Shown here piece by piece: positions 9,462 through 19,724 of a DNA stretch of 64,000 nt; the first letter of the stretch is position 1; the number at the start of each line of letters is the position of its first letter. Source of the stretch: Marinobacter fonticola (GTDB taxonomy: Bacteria > Pseudomonadota > Gammaproteobacteria > Pseudomonadales > Oleiphilaceae); assembly GCF_008122265.1 (NCBI RefSeq), contig NZ_CP043042.1, positions 2,604,001-2,668,000 on the forward strand, written 5' to 3'. The translations under genes were made by a program, and so were the position numbers. The notes beneath the pieces are model-generated. The model did no database searches, was not told where the DNA came from, and was given only the letters and a program-made list of their open reading frames with translations.

Positions 9462-10736
9462 ATGATGCAAAATAACAACAGACGACTGTTTAGACTGACT
9501 CCGATCGCAGCGGCCATCGCGTCCGCGGCTTTCGCAACGCCGGCTTTCGCTGTGGACTTCAGTGGCTATGCGCGTGCCGGGGCTTCAACCAACTTGCAGA
9601 GCGGTGGCGAGCAGACCTGTTTCGGAAGTGGCGCTGCCGGTCACTTCGTGGGCCGCCTCGCTGACGAGTGCGATACCTATGCCGAAATCGGGCTGGGTGA
9701 CGAGCTGTATAACGAGAACGGCAAAACCTTCCGTTTCGACTCCATGGTCTCCTACGGGACCAACAACCAGGGTAACGATTTCCAGAGCTTCACCGGCGGT
9801 GATGGCGGTTATGGCGGCGGCGACATTGCCCTGCGCCAGCTCTTCGTGTCCGGCAACGCCTTCGACTCCATGCCCGACGCAACGCTTTGGGCGGGTAAAC
9901 GCTACTACCAGCGCCATGACGTTCATCAACTGGACCTTTATTATCTGAACAACTCCGGCTACGGCGGCGGTATCGAGAACATCCCGGCCGGGCCGGGCAA
10001 GCTGTCTCTTGCCTTTATCAACCACGATAATCCAGACGGCGAACAGTTTATCCAGAACAACAAGTTCGATGTTCGCTATGCATTCCCCGTCGGCGCCAGC
10101 ACGCTAACCCTGGTCGGCATCTATGGCATGGCAGACCTCACCGATCAGCAGGAAGACGCCGGCTTTGAGGACGAGGACGGCTACTTCTTCACCGCCGAAC
10201 TCGCAACCGGCATCCTGGGCGGGTTCAACAAGTTCGTGCTGCAATACGGTGCTGATTCCATGGGCTTTGGCGCTTTCGAAAACGGCGGCGGCGGCCGGGT
10301 CGCAAACAGCAATGTTTCCGGTTATCTGGAAAGCAGCTGGCGCGTGCTCGATCACGGTGTGATTGGCCTGAGCGGCAACTGGGAAATGGGCTATTCTGCG
10401 TTGTACCAACAAGGTTCCGCCCATGACTCCAACGCTGACGATGCCGAACGCTTCAGCGTCGTGGTACGCCCAACCTATAAATGGTCGCCGGTTCTGAGCA
10501 CCGCCATAGAGGTTGGTTACGACGATTTGCAGAATGCGGGTGTCGACTCTGAGTCAACCGACCTACAGAAAGTCGCTATCGCACAGCAATGGTCTGCTGG
10601 CGGCAGTTACTGGGCCCGCCCGGTCATCCGCGCCTACGCAGCCACCTTCTTCGGTGACCGAGCCGAGGCTGCCCGCGCCGGCGACGGCGTCGATGGAGAC
10701 ATCCAGCTCGGTGTCCAGATGGAAGCCTGGTGGTAA
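9462..10736 (+). CDS. lamB: Maltoporin-family outer-membrane porin (LamB type)
   Basis: Outer-membrane channel for maltodextrins or related sugars. The 424-residue precursor has a signal peptide cut after ATPAFA (residue 30). LamB hallmarks are LWAGKRYYQRHDVHQLD, the following GGGIENIPAG..GKLSLAF region, and the C-terminal QLGVQMEAWW ending in aromatic residues as beta-barrel proteins do. AGGA is 6 bases before the ATG-ATG start. It stands between hexR and pulA, so a role in taking up pullulanase products is likely. Exact sugar specificity cannot be read from the sequence. Confidence 0.9.
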   Translation: MMQNNNRRLFRLTPIAAAIASAAFATPAFAVDFSGYARAGASTNLQSGGEQTCFGSGAAGHFVGRLADECDTYAEIGLGDELYNENGKTFRFDSMVSYGTNNQGNDFQSFTGGDGGYGGGDIALRQLFVSGNAFDSMPDATLWAGKRYYQRHDVHQLDLYYLNNSGYGGGIENIPAGPGKLSLAFINHDNPDGEQFIQNNKFDVRYAFPVGASTLTLVGIYGMADLTDQQEDAGFEDEDGYFFTAELATGILGGFNKFVLQYGADSMGFGAFENGGGGRVANSNVSGYLESSWRVLDHGVIGLSGNWEMGYSALYQQGSAHDSNADDAERFSVVVRPTYKWSPVLSTAIEVGYDDLQNAGVDSESTDLQKVAIAQQWSAGGSYWARPVIRAYAATFFGDRAEAARAGDGVDGDIQLGVQMEAWW

Positions 10737-10770
10737 GCCATCAATAAATATTAGCGTCCTTCCTTGACAG

Positions 10771-10809
10771 AAAACCTCCGCGCCTGCCCTCCAGGCCGGA
10801 GGTTTTTTT
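10771..10809 (+). terminator. Intrinsic terminator of lamB
   Basis: AAAACCTCCG, a GC-rich loop, then CCGGAGG and seven T. It lies 35 bp after the lamB stop, so lamB and pulA are probably separate or only partly linked transcripts. Confidence 0.9.
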
Positions 10810-10944
10810 CGTTTATAGCCCTTCAACTACGCCCCAAAACCTACGCCGCGAGAAAACCCGACAAAGAGGATGTTCCGCTACGACACGCAGGCGACTATTT
10901 CTTGCGCAGTATCAAAAACAACAACCGCACAAGGAATGCTTCTC

Positions 10945-13900
10945 ATGTCTCAACGCAATATTCTTAAATTGGCCTGCATACTCAGCCTCTCGCTGGGTGT
11001 GGCAGCCTGCAATTCCGGAGATGACGATTCTCCCGATCCCGGCAATCCGGGCGAGCAGAGCGAGCCGCTGATCGAACCCGGCCCCAATGAGGCCGTACTC
11101 TATTACCTGCGCCCCGATACCACATACGAGGGCTGGGGACTGCACCTATGGAACAACGAGACCTGCTCCGGCGCCGCCGCCCCAACCGACTGGGCCGAGC
11201 CGCTGGCGGCGGAAGGCGTTAGTGAAACCTATGGTGCCTACTACATTGTCGACACAACCGAGGATGCCGCCTGCCTGAACTTCATCATGCATAAGGGTGA
11301 CGAAAAAGACCTCGGCGACAACGACATGCTGTGGCGGTTCGATGAGCTGGGACGCCGGGTTTTCACCCTCAGCGGCTCAAGCGAACTGTCCAGCGATCCG
11401 ATTTCCACCGAAGCCACCAGCATTGAAGATGCCAGCGCCCATTGGGTGGACGCCGAAACTCTACTCTGGGACGACGCCGAAGGCGCAGCGCGAGTTGAAC
11501 TGCGATACGCCGAGGACGCCCGCATTCAGATCGGTGACGGTCAGCTTAGCGGTGGAACAGCCGTTGAGCTGTCTACCGGCACCCTCTCTTCAGAAGCCGC
11601 AAACAAATTCCCGCATCTGGCCGGCTGGCCGGCTTTCGAGGTTCCGCTGACAAATAGCGAGCGGGCCCGGGCGCTCAAGGGGCAATTGGTAGCCGCAGCT
11701 TTCAACAGCAACGATGAGCTGATGGCCGCGACACGCATCCAGATCCCCGGGGTTCTTGACGATCTTTTCACCTACGACGGGCCTCTCGGCGCCATCGTCT
11801 CGGACAGCGGCGTGAATTTTCGGGTCTGGGCGCCGACTGCCCGGTCGGTACGCCTGCATGTATTCAATGCCCGCAAAGAGACGCTCGACAGCTATCCGGT
11901 GGACATGACGGCGGATCCGAATCGGCCGGGAACCTGGATATACTCTGGCCCGCTTTCCCTCGACCGCATGTTCTATCAGTACGAAGTAACCGTTTTCCAT
12001 CCGCGCACGGACGCCGTGGAAACAACGATGACCACCGACCCTTACGCCCTGAGCCTGTCCACCAACGGACAATACGCACAAGTGGTGAGCCTCGACGACA
12101 GCGACCTCAAACCCGCCGGTTGGGACAGCTTGGCACCTCCAGCCGTTGCCAGCCCGGAGAATATCGTTGTCTACGAAACTCACATTCGTGATTTCAGCGC
12201 GGGCGACGCATCCGTTTCCGTGGACAGCCGCGGCAAGTACGGCGCTTTTTCCGAAGCCGGAAGCAGCGGCGTAGCTCACTTGCGGCGACTGGCCGCTGCG
12301 GGCGTAACTCATCTGCACCTGCTACCTGCATTCGACATCGCCACCGTGGACGAAAACCCGGCGAACGTCGTGGATATTGACGACAACTTCAGCCGGCTGT
12401 GCGATTTGTCCGAAGAAGCGGCCAGCCAATGGTCGAGCTATTGTGGCGACGGCACTATTCGCTCGGTGCTTGAGTCTTTCGATCCCACCACCGGTGATGC
12501 TCAAGCGCTTTACTCCGCATTGCGCGGGCTGGACAGCTTCAACTGGGGGTACGATCCGGTGCACTACACCGTCCCTGAAGGCAGCTATGCCTCGGAAGCA
12601 GACGGCACCGGACGCATCCTGGAATTCAGGCAGATGGTTCAGTCGCTCACCGACATGGGCTTCAACGTGGTCATGGACGTGGTGTACAACCACACCAACT
12701 CTTCGGGCCTGGCGGATAAGTCGGTGCTGGACAAACTGGTGCCAGGCTACTATCACCGCCAGAATCCGCAAACCGGCGCGGTGGAGCAATCCACCTGCTG
12801 TGAAAACACGGCTTCCGAACACGCCATGATGGAAAAGTTGATGATCGACTCGCTCGTTACCTGGGCAGATCAGTACGGCATTTCCGGCTTCCGTTTCGAT
12901 CTCATGGGCCACCACATGCTGAGCAATATGACCAAGGCCCTGGAAGCCGTTAAAGCGGTCGATCCCGACGCCTACTTCTACGGCGAAGGATGGAACTTTG
13001 GCGAAGTGGCCTCCAACGCTCGCGGCGTCAACGCTATTCAAACCAATATGGCGGGCACAGGTATCGGTTCGTTCAATGACCGGAGCCGCGATGGCATACG
13101 TGGCGGAGGACCGTTCGATGGCGGTACCGCATTGCGTCAAAACCAGGGCGTCGCCAACGGTCTTTATACCCAGCCCAATGCGTTGAACTCCGGCTCAGAG
13201 GACGAAAAGCTGCGACTGTTCCAAACCATGGATTGGATTCGTGTCGGTATCGCCGGCGGTCTGGCTGAATACAGCTTCGAAACCGCCGACGGTCAGGTTC
13301 GCACCGCAGCCGAAATCGATTACAACGGTCAAGCCGCGGGCTACACGGCCGATCCCCAGGAGTTGGTAAACTACGTTTCGAAGCACGACAATCAGACGCT
13401 CTGGGATAACAACCAATACAAAATCCCGTCCACGGTTTCCAGCAGCGACCGCGCAAAGATGCAGGTGGTCGGACTATCGGTGCCGATTCTCAGCCAGGGC
13501 ATTCCCTTCCTCCATATGGGCTCCGAACTCCTGCGCTCCAAATCCATGCAACGGGATAGCTACGACTCCGGCGACTGGTTCAATGCTGTCGACTTCAGCT
13601 ACCAGGAGACCGCATGGAATCGCGGTCTGCCAAGGGAAGACAAGGACGGCGACAACTGGCCCGTCATCCTGGACATTCTGGCCGACCCCAATGCCGAACC
13701 AACACCGGCGGATATCTTGACGACCCGTGATGCCGTGGAAGCTTTGCTACGAATCCGCCAGACGTCACCCCTGTTCCGGCTCCGAACCGGAGCGGCCGTG
13801 CAACAGCGCCTGACGTTTCATAATACGGGCCCAGGCCAGGTCCCAGGCGTACTCGCCTACAGCCTGGATGACGGCACGAACGCTGGTGCTGATTTGGACG

Positions 13901-14115
13901 CCGCGCGCGATGCGATCATGGTTGTCATCAACGCATCGCCCACGAGTCAGACCATCGGCACCGCACTGAGCGGCTTCACCTTGCACCCGGAGCTTAATGG
14001 CCGTGTTGCTGCGACGGCTTCTGCTGGCGACTTCACCGTACCGGGTATGTCTTTCGCGGTGTTCGAGCAGATCCAGTCGGGAGGGCAAGGCGCCGGGGCT
14101 CCGGTCCAGCCTTAA
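10945..14115 (+). CDS. pulA: Pullulanase, type I, surface lipoprotein
   Basis: Debranching glycosidase that hydrolyses alpha-1,6 bonds of pullulan and branched glucans outside the cytoplasmic membrane. The 1056-residue protein starts with a lipoprotein signal ending LGVAAC (Cys22), then an acidic linker, a PUD-type starch-binding domain (VLYYLRPDTTYEGWGLHLW), a CBM48-type domain (VNFRVWAPTARSVRL), and a GH13 catalytic domain. Catalytic residues are Asp652 (GFRFDLMGHH), Glu681 (YGEGWNFGE) and Asp815 (KHDNQTLW); FNWGYDP is the pullulanase signature. The start has AAGGA 8 bases upstream; longer in-frame starts lack a binding site. Its neighbour lamB supports glucan uptake. Confidence 0.93.
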   Translation: MSQRNILKLACILSLSLGVAACNSGDDDSPDPGNPGEQSEPLIEPGPNEAVLYYLRPDTTYEGWGLHLWNNETCSGAAAPTDWAEPLAAEGVSETYGAYYIVDTTEDAACLNFIMHKGDEKDLGDNDMLWRFDELGRRVFTLSGSSELSSDPISTEATSIEDASAHWVDAETLLWDDAEGAARVELRYAEDARIQIGDGQLSGGTAVELSTGTLSSEAANKFPHLAGWPAFEVPLTNSERARALKGQLVAAAFNSNDELMAATRIQIPGVLDDLFTYDGPLGAIVSDSGVNFRVWAPTARSVRLHVFNARKETLDSYPVDMTADPNRPGTWIYSGPLSLDRMFYQYEVTVFHPRTDAVETTMTTDPYALSLSTNGQYAQVVSLDDSDLKPAGWDSLAPPAVASPENIVVYETHIRDFSAGDASVSVDSRGKYGAFSEAGSSGVAHLRRLAAAGVTHLHLLPAFDIATVDENPANVVDIDDNFSRLCDLSEEAASQWSSYCGDGTIRSVLESFDPTTGDAQALYSALRGLDSFNWGYDPVHYTVPEGSYASEADGTGRILEFRQMVQSLTDMGFNVVMDVVYNHTNSSGLADKSVLDKLVPGYYHRQNPQTGAVEQSTCCENTASEHAMMEKLMIDSLVTWADQYGISGFRFDLMGHHMLSNMTKALEAVKAVDPDAYFYGEGWNFGEVASNARGVNAIQTNMAGTGIGSFNDRSRDGIRGGGPFDGGTALRQNQGVANGLYTQPNALNSGSEDEKLRLFQTMDWIRVGIAGGLAEYSFETADGQVRTAAEIDYNGQAAGYTADPQELVNYVSKHDNQTLWDNNQYKIPSTVSSSDRAKMQVVGLSVPILSQGIPFLHMGSELLRSKSMQRDSYDSGDWFNAVDFSYQETAWNRGLPREDKDGDNWPVILDILADPNAEPTPADILTTRDAVEALLRIRQTSPLFRLRTGAAVQQRLTFHNTGPGQVPGVLAYSLDDGTNAGADLDAARDAIMVVINASPTSQTIGTALSGFTLHPELNGRVAATASAGDFTVPGMSFAVFEQIQSGGQGAGAPVQP

Positions 14116-14145
14116 CGGGCAATCGCATTCACCTCGTCACAAATC

Positions 14146-14176
14146 AAAAAGGCAGGGCTTTTGGCCCTACCTTTTT
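14146..14176. terminator. Bidirectional intrinsic terminator between pulA and ppiD
   Basis: AAAAAGGCAGGGC / GCCCTACCTTTTT with a TTTTG loop, giving a T-run in both directions. It lies 30 bp after pulA and 85 bp after ppiD, which converge. Confidence 0.85.
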
Positions 14177-14261
14177 GATGGCTTCCTGCTCACGCAGCTC
14201 TGTTGCTTACGCTGCTTTTCTGCTCAAGCGATGTCCTTGCCTATCGCTACGCCCCGATTTA

Positions 14262-16127
14262 TCAGGGACGTTCGATGTCCGCGTCACTGCGCAATGACTC
14301 TGCGTAGGCGCCGTACTCACGCTGCCCACGCTGATTGGCGAGGAAGTTCGTCAACGCCTGGATCTCCGTATCCTTGCCTTCGACGTTACCATCCTGCACG
14401 CTCTGCAAGCTGATGATCACCGAGCGCTGTGCGCCGCTAACCCAATCATAGGTCGTCTTGTCGTCAGCCGGACGAGTCATGCTGAACGCTGCATTCAAGA
14501 CATCGAACTCTACATCGCGGGCGTTACGGGCCACGGACTCATGGGAAGTCCACTCGGCACCGACATCCTCGGCAACCTCGGCCGGTTCGTCGCCGTCCTG
14601 CAAGCGAGCCACCAATTCTTCGCTTCGTGCGGACAGTGCTTCGCTAATACGCTGGGCTGTGAGCTGCTCCCGAATCTGATCGCTAACCGCGGCCAGCTCG
14701 AGTTGCTCTTCCGTATGATTCTCCCGCACATGAGCGACCACAGCCGTGGTGTTATCCACGTCGATAACTTCGGTGTTGTAGTCACCGGAGAGCACATCCT
14801 CGGAAAACAGCTGGCGCACTAGACCCTGGTGATCCAAGGGTGCTTCCGCGCCTTCGCGAGTCACGCCTTCACGGGTCTGTATGTCCAGTCCCAGCTCTTC
14901 AGCCGGCACTTCCAGGCTAGGCTCGGAATATGAAATATCAGCCAGCTGGCTGCGTAATTCGGAGAAACGGCGGCCAGCCTTTTCACGGGCCAACTGCTGA
15001 CGAAGCGTCTCGCGCTGATCCTCGAAAGACGGACCTTCAGTTTTGCGAATATCCGTCAATTTGATGATGTGATAGCCAAATTGCGTCTCGACGGGTTCGG
15101 ATACATCGCCCTCGTCCATGCTAAACAGCGCCTCTTCAAACGCGCTGTCGTACACGCCTTGACCAGCGTATCCCAGGTCGCCGCCCTGCTCCGCGGAGGC
15201 CACGTCTGCCGAGTAGGCCTCAGCCAGCTCGCCAAAGTCTTCACCCGACGCCAGCTTCTCCTGCACTTCGTCCAGCTTGGCCTGAGCGTCGTCACCGGAT
15301 TCGATCAGGATATGCGCGGCGCGACGTTGTTCTTCGCCCCCGACGTTGGCGCGCTGCTGGTCATAGTAGTCGCGCAGCTCTTGCTCGCTGATTTCCACAT
15401 CCTCTGCTAAATCATCGAGAGACAAGACCAGATAAGCGACATCCAACCGCTGCGGCTGCAGGAAATTGGACTTATTGTCATCGTAGTAATCCTCGACATC
15501 GCCCTCTGTTACCTCAACCTCATCCGCAACAGCCGAGGCAGGGATACGCAGTGTATTAAAGGACCGGGATTGCGACTGTATGCGCAGGATGTCTTTGGCC
15601 GTCTGTTCGTTGACGATAGCGCTCGTCAAGATGCCGCTACGAATCTGGTTCACCATAAACTGGGTGCCTAGCGCTTCGCGGAACTCTCCCACGCCCATGC
15701 CCAAATTGCGTACGGCGCTGGTAAACGCTTCGCGGCTGAACTGGCCATTCGTTTGGAATTGGGGCATCGAGGTAATTAGCTGGTCAACGTCCTGCTCGGA
15801 CAGTGCCAGACCTTGTGCCTGGGCGTCCTGGGTCAGCACCGCCTCCTGGATCAGGCCCTCCAGTACGTTCTGACGAATCTGGTCCTCGTTCAAAAGCGAA
15901 GGATCAGCGTTTTCCATTTGGGCCAACTGCCGCTGGCGCTGCATTTGTACGGTGCGGGTAAACTCACGCTCGGTGATGTCCTGACCGTTAACGGTAGCAA
16001 CTTCAGGCTCCCCAGCGAACCCGCCGATGATGGCATCCACACCGAACATGGACAGACCGATTACCAGCAGCACAATGATGATTTTGGCAATCGTACTCTG
16101 GGCATTATTCCGGATATCTTGAAGCAT
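14262..16127 (-). CDS. ppiD: Periplasmic folding chaperone PpiD (membrane-anchored, parvulin fold)
   Basis: Assists folding of exported proteins near the Sec translocon. The 621-residue protein has a short cytoplasmic N-terminus, one membrane segment (about residues 13-35, KIIIVLLVIGLSMFGVDAI), a SurA_N-type region, and one parvulin domain (RRAAHILIESGDD to FGYHIIKLTDI). It starts MLQDIRNNAQ after GGGAGG; an in-frame GTG ten codons earlier is less likely because PpiD begins just before the anchor. Length agrees with E. coli PpiD. It is last in the tig-clpP-clpX-lon-hupB-ppiD order. Confidence 0.95.
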   Translation of the reverse strand: MLQDIRNNAQSTIAKIIIVLLVIGLSMFGVDAIIGGFAGEPEVATVNGQDITEREFTRTVQMQRQRQLAQMENADPSLLNEDQIRQNVLEGLIQEAVLTQDAQAQGLALSEQDVDQLITSMPQFQTNGQFSREAFTSAVRNLGMGVGEFREALGTQFMVNQIRSGILTSAIVNEQTAKDILRIQSQSRSFNTLRIPASAVADEVEVTEGDVEDYYDDNKSNFLQPQRLDVAYLVLSLDDLAEDVEISEQELRDYYDQQRANVGGEEQRRAAHILIESGDDAQAKLDEVQEKLASGEDFGELAEAYSADVASAEQGGDLGYAGQGVYDSAFEEALFSMDEGDVSEPVETQFGYHIIKLTDIRKTEGPSFEDQRETLRQQLAREKAGRRFSELRSQLADISYSEPSLEVPAEELGLDIQTREGVTREGAEAPLDHQGLVRQLFSEDVLSGDYNTEVIDVDNTTAVVAHVRENHTEEQLELAAVSDQIREQLTAQRISEALSARSEELVARLQDGDEPAEVAEDVGAEWTSHESVARNARDVEFDVLNAAFSMTRPADDKTTYDWVSGAQRSVIISLQSVQDGNVEGKDTEIQALTNFLANQRGQREYGAYAESLRSDADIERP

Positions 16128-16267
16128 GTTCCTCCCAGACGTCAGCTTGGCCGGCACTTGAATCGACCCACCCGGCTTGCTGCGTTAGGCCTCTTATTGA
16201 TGTTCCTCGGGAATACCAGTCGCTGCATGACACCGTCGGAAAATCAGGCAAGGGCAGCGTACTGAAC

Positions 16268-16300
16268 GTAAAAAGGCGCATCCTGCTAGGGATGCGCCTT
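16268..16300 (-). terminator. Intrinsic terminator after hupB
   Basis: The minus strand reads AAGGCGCATCC, a six-base loop, GGATGCGCCTT and further T: an 11-bp perfect stem with a T tail. It is about 125 bp past the hupB stop and separates hupB from ppiD. Confidence 0.8.
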
Positions 16301-16425
16301 GAAATCTGTGGGGCAGTTAATCAGTAGATTTCAGCATGATCAGGTGTGTCGAATTACCGGGACCAGATGCCTTGAAGAAACTACCCCGGCAATGCCTCCG
16401 CAGGCACTGCCGCGAAAGTCGCCTC

Positions 16426-16698
16426 TTACTTGACGGCGTCTTTCAGAGCCTTGCCTGCCTTGAAGCCAGGAACCTTTGAGGCTGGAATCTTGATTTCAGC
16501 GCCAGTCTGCGGGTTACGACCGGTACGCGCTGCACGCTCTTTTACAGAGAATGTACCGAAGCCGATCAGGGTAACCTGATCACCTTTTTTCAGTGCGTCG
16601 GTGACAGAGGCAACCATAGCATCCAGGGCACGTCCTGCACCGGCCTTGGAAATATCTGCTGACTCTGCGATTGCATCGATAAGTTCGGACTTGTTCAC
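16426..16698 (-). CDS. hupB: DNA-binding protein HU-beta
   Basis: Small nucleoid protein that bends DNA as a dimer. The 90-residue product shows the HU/IHF pattern: [18 protein letters not shown], the GFGTFSV turn, and the DNA-contacting arm around [17 protein letters not shown], ending [11 protein letters not shown]. The start codon is GTG with AAGGGG six bases upstream. It lies between lon and ppiD, the standard position for hupB. Confidence 0.96.
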   Translation of the reverse strand: MNKSELIDAIAESADISKAGAGRALDAMVASVTDALKKGDQVTLIGFGTFSVKERAARTGRNPQTGAEIKIPASKVPGFKAGKALKDAVK

Positions 16699-16935
16699 AC
16701 TAAACCCCTTCGATTTCAGGTTGAAGATGTTATAGGTTGGTTTCTTTTTTTCGGAGCTTCCCGACTATCGCACAAGCGGTCGGAGAATTCCATTCTTCGG
16801 TTTTGTTATTCCTTTCGGTCATCTGGTATCGATCGGAATATCCTCAAAAACCCCGGGAGCCCTTGGTACAGGCTGCTTCAGGAGGAAACAGTTATACCAA
16901 CGGGCTCTCAGGCGTGTCAACAATGCCTTCTACGT

Positions 16936-19353
16936 TTAATGTGTATTTATGCGTTCGCCGGTATCGCCTTCTTCATCGCGTTTTTTTGCCGGTGTACCGT
17001 CTTTAGTCAGGTCCGCCGCATCCGGGTCTGGCTGATAGGCCAGCGCCACATCCAACACCTGATCAATCCAAGTCGCCGGCACGATCTCCAGTGATTCCTT
17101 GATGTTTTCAGGTATCTCCTTGAGATCACGGACATTTTCTTCTGGAATAATCACAGTCTTGATACCACCTCGATGGGCGGCAAGCAGCTTCTCCTTAAGC
17201 CCTCCAATCGCTAAGACGCGTCCGCGCAACGTGATTTCGCCGGTCATGGCCACGTCTGCTCTTACGGGGATTCCGGTAAGGGCGGAGACCAACCCGGTAC
17301 ACATACCCACGCCCGCACTCGGGCCATCTTTCGGCGTCGCGCCTTCGGGAACGTGGATATGGAGATCGTTGTGCTCGTAGAAGTCTTCCTTTATACCCAA
17401 TCCTGTAGCTCGACTACGGACAACGGTCAGGGCGGCCTGGATGGACTCCTGCATGACGTCGCCCAGCGAGCCCGTCTTGACAACCTTCCCCTTACCGCGG
17501 GTCAGCGCACATTCAATAGTCAGCAGCTCGCCACCTACCTGGGTCCACGCCAGACCGGTAACCTGACCCACCTGATTGGACTCTTCCGCCAGGCCGTACT
17601 TAAATTTGCGTACGCCGGAGTAATGCTCCAGAAGGTCCGGCGTCAGCTCGACCGACGCCTTCTCTCCCGACTCGACATGCTCACGCACGACCTTGCGGCA
17701 GATCTTGGCAATTTCGCGCTCGAGACTACGCACACCGGCCTCGCGGGTGTAGTAGCGAATCAGGTCGCGCATGGAATCGTCGGACACTACCAGCTCATTC
17801 TTACGCAGGCCATTAGCTTTGAGCTGCTTGGGCAGCAGGTGCTGCATGGCGATGTTGACCTTCTCGTCCTCGGTATACCCCGGAATGCGAATAATCTCCA
17901 TGCGGTCCAATAGGGCCGGCGGAATATCCATGGAGTTGGACGTACAGACGAACATCACGTCGGAAAGGTCGTAATCCACTTCCAGGTAGTGATCGTTGAA
18001 GGTGTGGTTCTGCTCTGGGTCCAACACCTCGAGCAACGCTGACGCTGGGTCGCCGCGGTGGTCCATACCCATTTTGTCGATCTCGTCGAACAGGAACAGC
18101 GGATTCTTCACGCCGACTTTGGATAGCTTCTGCAGCAGTTTGCCCGGCAACGCGCCAATGTATGTTTTCCGATGACCGCGGATCTCGGCCTCGTCACGCA
18201 CACCGCCCAATGCCATACGCGTGTACTTACGATTTGTGGCACGAGCCACGGACTGTCCCAGGGACGTCTTACCGACACCAGGCGGCCCCACCAGGCACAG
18301 CACCGGCCCCTTGATCTTCTTCACCCGGCTCTGCACGGCCAGGTATTCGAGGATACGTTTTTTTACTTCGTCCAGGCCGTAATGGTCTTGGTCGAGAATT
18401 TCGCGAGCCTTGTCCAGATCATGGCGAACACGGCTGCGCTTCTTCCACGGCACCGCCAACATCCAATCGATGTAACCCCGGACAACCGTCGCTTCGGCGG
18501 ACATCGGCGACATCATTTTGAGCTTGTTCAGCTCTGCGTCGGTCTTCTTGCGCGCCTCTTCCGGAAGCCCGGCCTCCTCGAGTTTCTGTTCGAGCTCCTC
18601 AAAATCGTTATTACCTTCCCCGAGTTGACCCATCTCTTTCTGGATGGCCTTCATCTGTTCGTTGAGGTAATACTCGCGCTGACTGCGCTCCATCTGCTTC
18701 TTGACGCGGCCGCGTATACGCTTCTCAACCTCGATCAGGTCGATTTCACCGTCAAGACGGCCCAGCAAGAGCTCTACTCTCTTGCGTACGTCGAGGCTTT
18801 CAAGCAGTTCCTGCTTCTCGTGGATTTTCAGTTCCAGGTGGGCGGCCATGGTATCCGCGAGACGCTCAAGGTCATCAATGCCCGTCAGCGAATTGGTCAC
18901 CTCCGACGGTACTTTTTTGGAAAGTTTGACGTATTTTTCAAACTCTTCGGACAGCGTCTTGACCATGACGGACTCTTCGCGCTCCGGCAGCGTATCCTCG
19001 TCCAGCAGCGCGGCACGCGCCATGAGATACTCGCCTTCCTCGATGGAATCCATACGCGCACGGGCGTTGCCCTCGACCAGTACCTTCACGGTTCCGTCTG
19101 GCAACTTCAGCATCTGCAGCACGGTCGCCAGCGTGCCCATGTCGTAAACGTCCTCCGGCGCCGGATCATCCGTGCCCGCATCGCGCTGGGCAACCAACAG
19201 GATTTCCTTACTCCCCTCCATGGCCGCTTCCAGGGCTCTGATGGACTTCTCCCGGCCAACAAACAGGGGAACAACCATGTGGGGGAAGACCACCACATCC
19301 CGCAGGGGAAGCATCGGATAATCATTCATGGGGGATTCAGGTATCGGTGTCAT
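16936..19353 (-). CDS. lon: ATP-dependent protease Lon
   Basis: Cytoplasmic AAA+ serine protease that degrades misfolded and regulatory proteins. The 805-residue protein has an N-terminal LON domain ([21 protein letters not shown]), a coiled-coil segment, Walker [12 protein letters not shown], Walker [10 protein letters not shown], and the protease domain with Ser679 ([11 protein letters not shown]) and Lys722 ([12 protein letters not shown]), matching E. coli numbering. The start [13 protein letters not shown] has AGAGGA about 6 bases upstream; a 27-codon in-frame extension has no family match. It follows clpX across a terminator. Confidence 0.97.
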   Translation of the reverse strand: MTPIPESPMNDYPMLPLRDVVVFPHMVVPLFVGREKSIRALEAAMEGSKEILLVAQRDAGTDDPAPEDVYDMGTLATVLQMLKLPDGTVKVLVEGNARARMDSIEEGEYLMARAALLDEDTLPEREESVMVKTLSEEFEKYVKLSKKVPSEVTNSLTGIDDLERLADTMAAHLELKIHEKQELLESLDVRKRVELLLGRLDGEIDLIEVEKRIRGRVKKQMERSQREYYLNEQMKAIQKEMGQLGEGNNDFEELEQKLEEAGLPEEARKKTDAELNKLKMMSPMSAEATVVRGYIDWMLAVPWKKRSRVRHDLDKAREILDQDHYGLDEVKKRILEYLAVQSRVKKIKGPVLCLVGPPGVGKTSLGQSVARATNRKYTRMALGGVRDEAEIRGHRKTYIGALPGKLLQKLSKVGVKNPLFLFDEIDKMGMDHRGDPASALLEVLDPEQNHTFNDHYLEVDYDLSDVMFVCTSNSMDIPPALLDRMEIIRIPGYTEDEKVNIAMQHLLPKQLKANGLRKNELVVSDDSMRDLIRYYTREAGVRSLEREIAKICRKVVREHVESGEKASVELTPDLLEHYSGVRKFKYGLAEESNQVGQVTGLAWTQVGGELLTIECALTRGKGKVVKTGSLGDVMQESIQAALTVVRSRATGLGIKEDFYEHNDLHIHVPEGATPKDGPSAGVGMCTGLVSALTGIPVRADVAMTGEITLRGRVLAIGGLKEKLLAAHRGGIKTVIIPEENVRDLKEIPENIKESLEIVPATWIDQVLDVALAYQPDPDAADLTKDGTPAKKRDEEGDTGERINTH

Positions 19354-19370
19354 AGAGATTCCTCTGACTG

Positions 19371-19388
19371 ACGTGTCGAGAGACACGT
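19371..19388 (-). promoter_or_regulatory. Leader hairpin just upstream of the lon ribosome-binding site
   Basis: ACGTGTC-GAGA-GACACGT (minus strand ACGTGTC-TCTC-GACACGT) is a perfect 7-bp stem with a four-base loop, ending 5 nt before the lon Shine-Dalgarno sequence. It may stabilise the leader or modulate initiation. Confidence 0.5.
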
Positions 19389-19593
19389 GGCGGAAACGAT
19401 CAAACGCAAGCGCCGTTACCTTGATCGCATACAAACGGACTATAAGCCGAACAGCCTCCAGGCCATCACGCCACAGAACGGCGACTGCCAGCTTCCTTTG
19501 CCTTTTATCATTGGGGTTCAGCTAAGGGAATACAATGCCTATCGGTGTCCTGTTGTAACAGGATTGTTGAGAACTGAAGCGTTTCTCCAGACA

Positions 19594-19623
19594 GCAAAAA
19601 GGGGCGCGAGCGCCCCTTTTTGC
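19594..19623 (-). terminator. Intrinsic terminator after clpX
   Basis: GCAAAAAGGGGCG / CGCCCCTTTTTGC with a four-base loop: a 13-bp perfect stem with T-runs in both orientations, about 100 bp past the clpX stop and before the lon promoter area. Confidence 0.9.
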
Positions 19624-19724
19624 TTCACATGAACTCCGTTCCACCAGAGCGTCGCCCCAATGAGAACGTTGTTCCACAAGATCATGAGCCCTACAGCAAC
19701 GAAGACCCAGATCGAGCCGCCGAG

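Larger units (their letters stand above)
19354..19724. other. clpX-lon intergenic region
   Basis: 371 bp with no gene. From clpX towards lon it holds a strong terminator (19594-19623), then the lon promoter area. On the minus strand TTGTAT (19530-19535) is followed after 13 bp by CCCCAAT (19510-19516), faintly like a sigma-32 promoter; this is weak. The lon leader hairpin is at 19371-19388. Confidence 0.4.

Noticed and set aside
18172..19371. A 399-codon open frame on the plus strand
   Set aside because: Antisense to lon with no recognisable family features.
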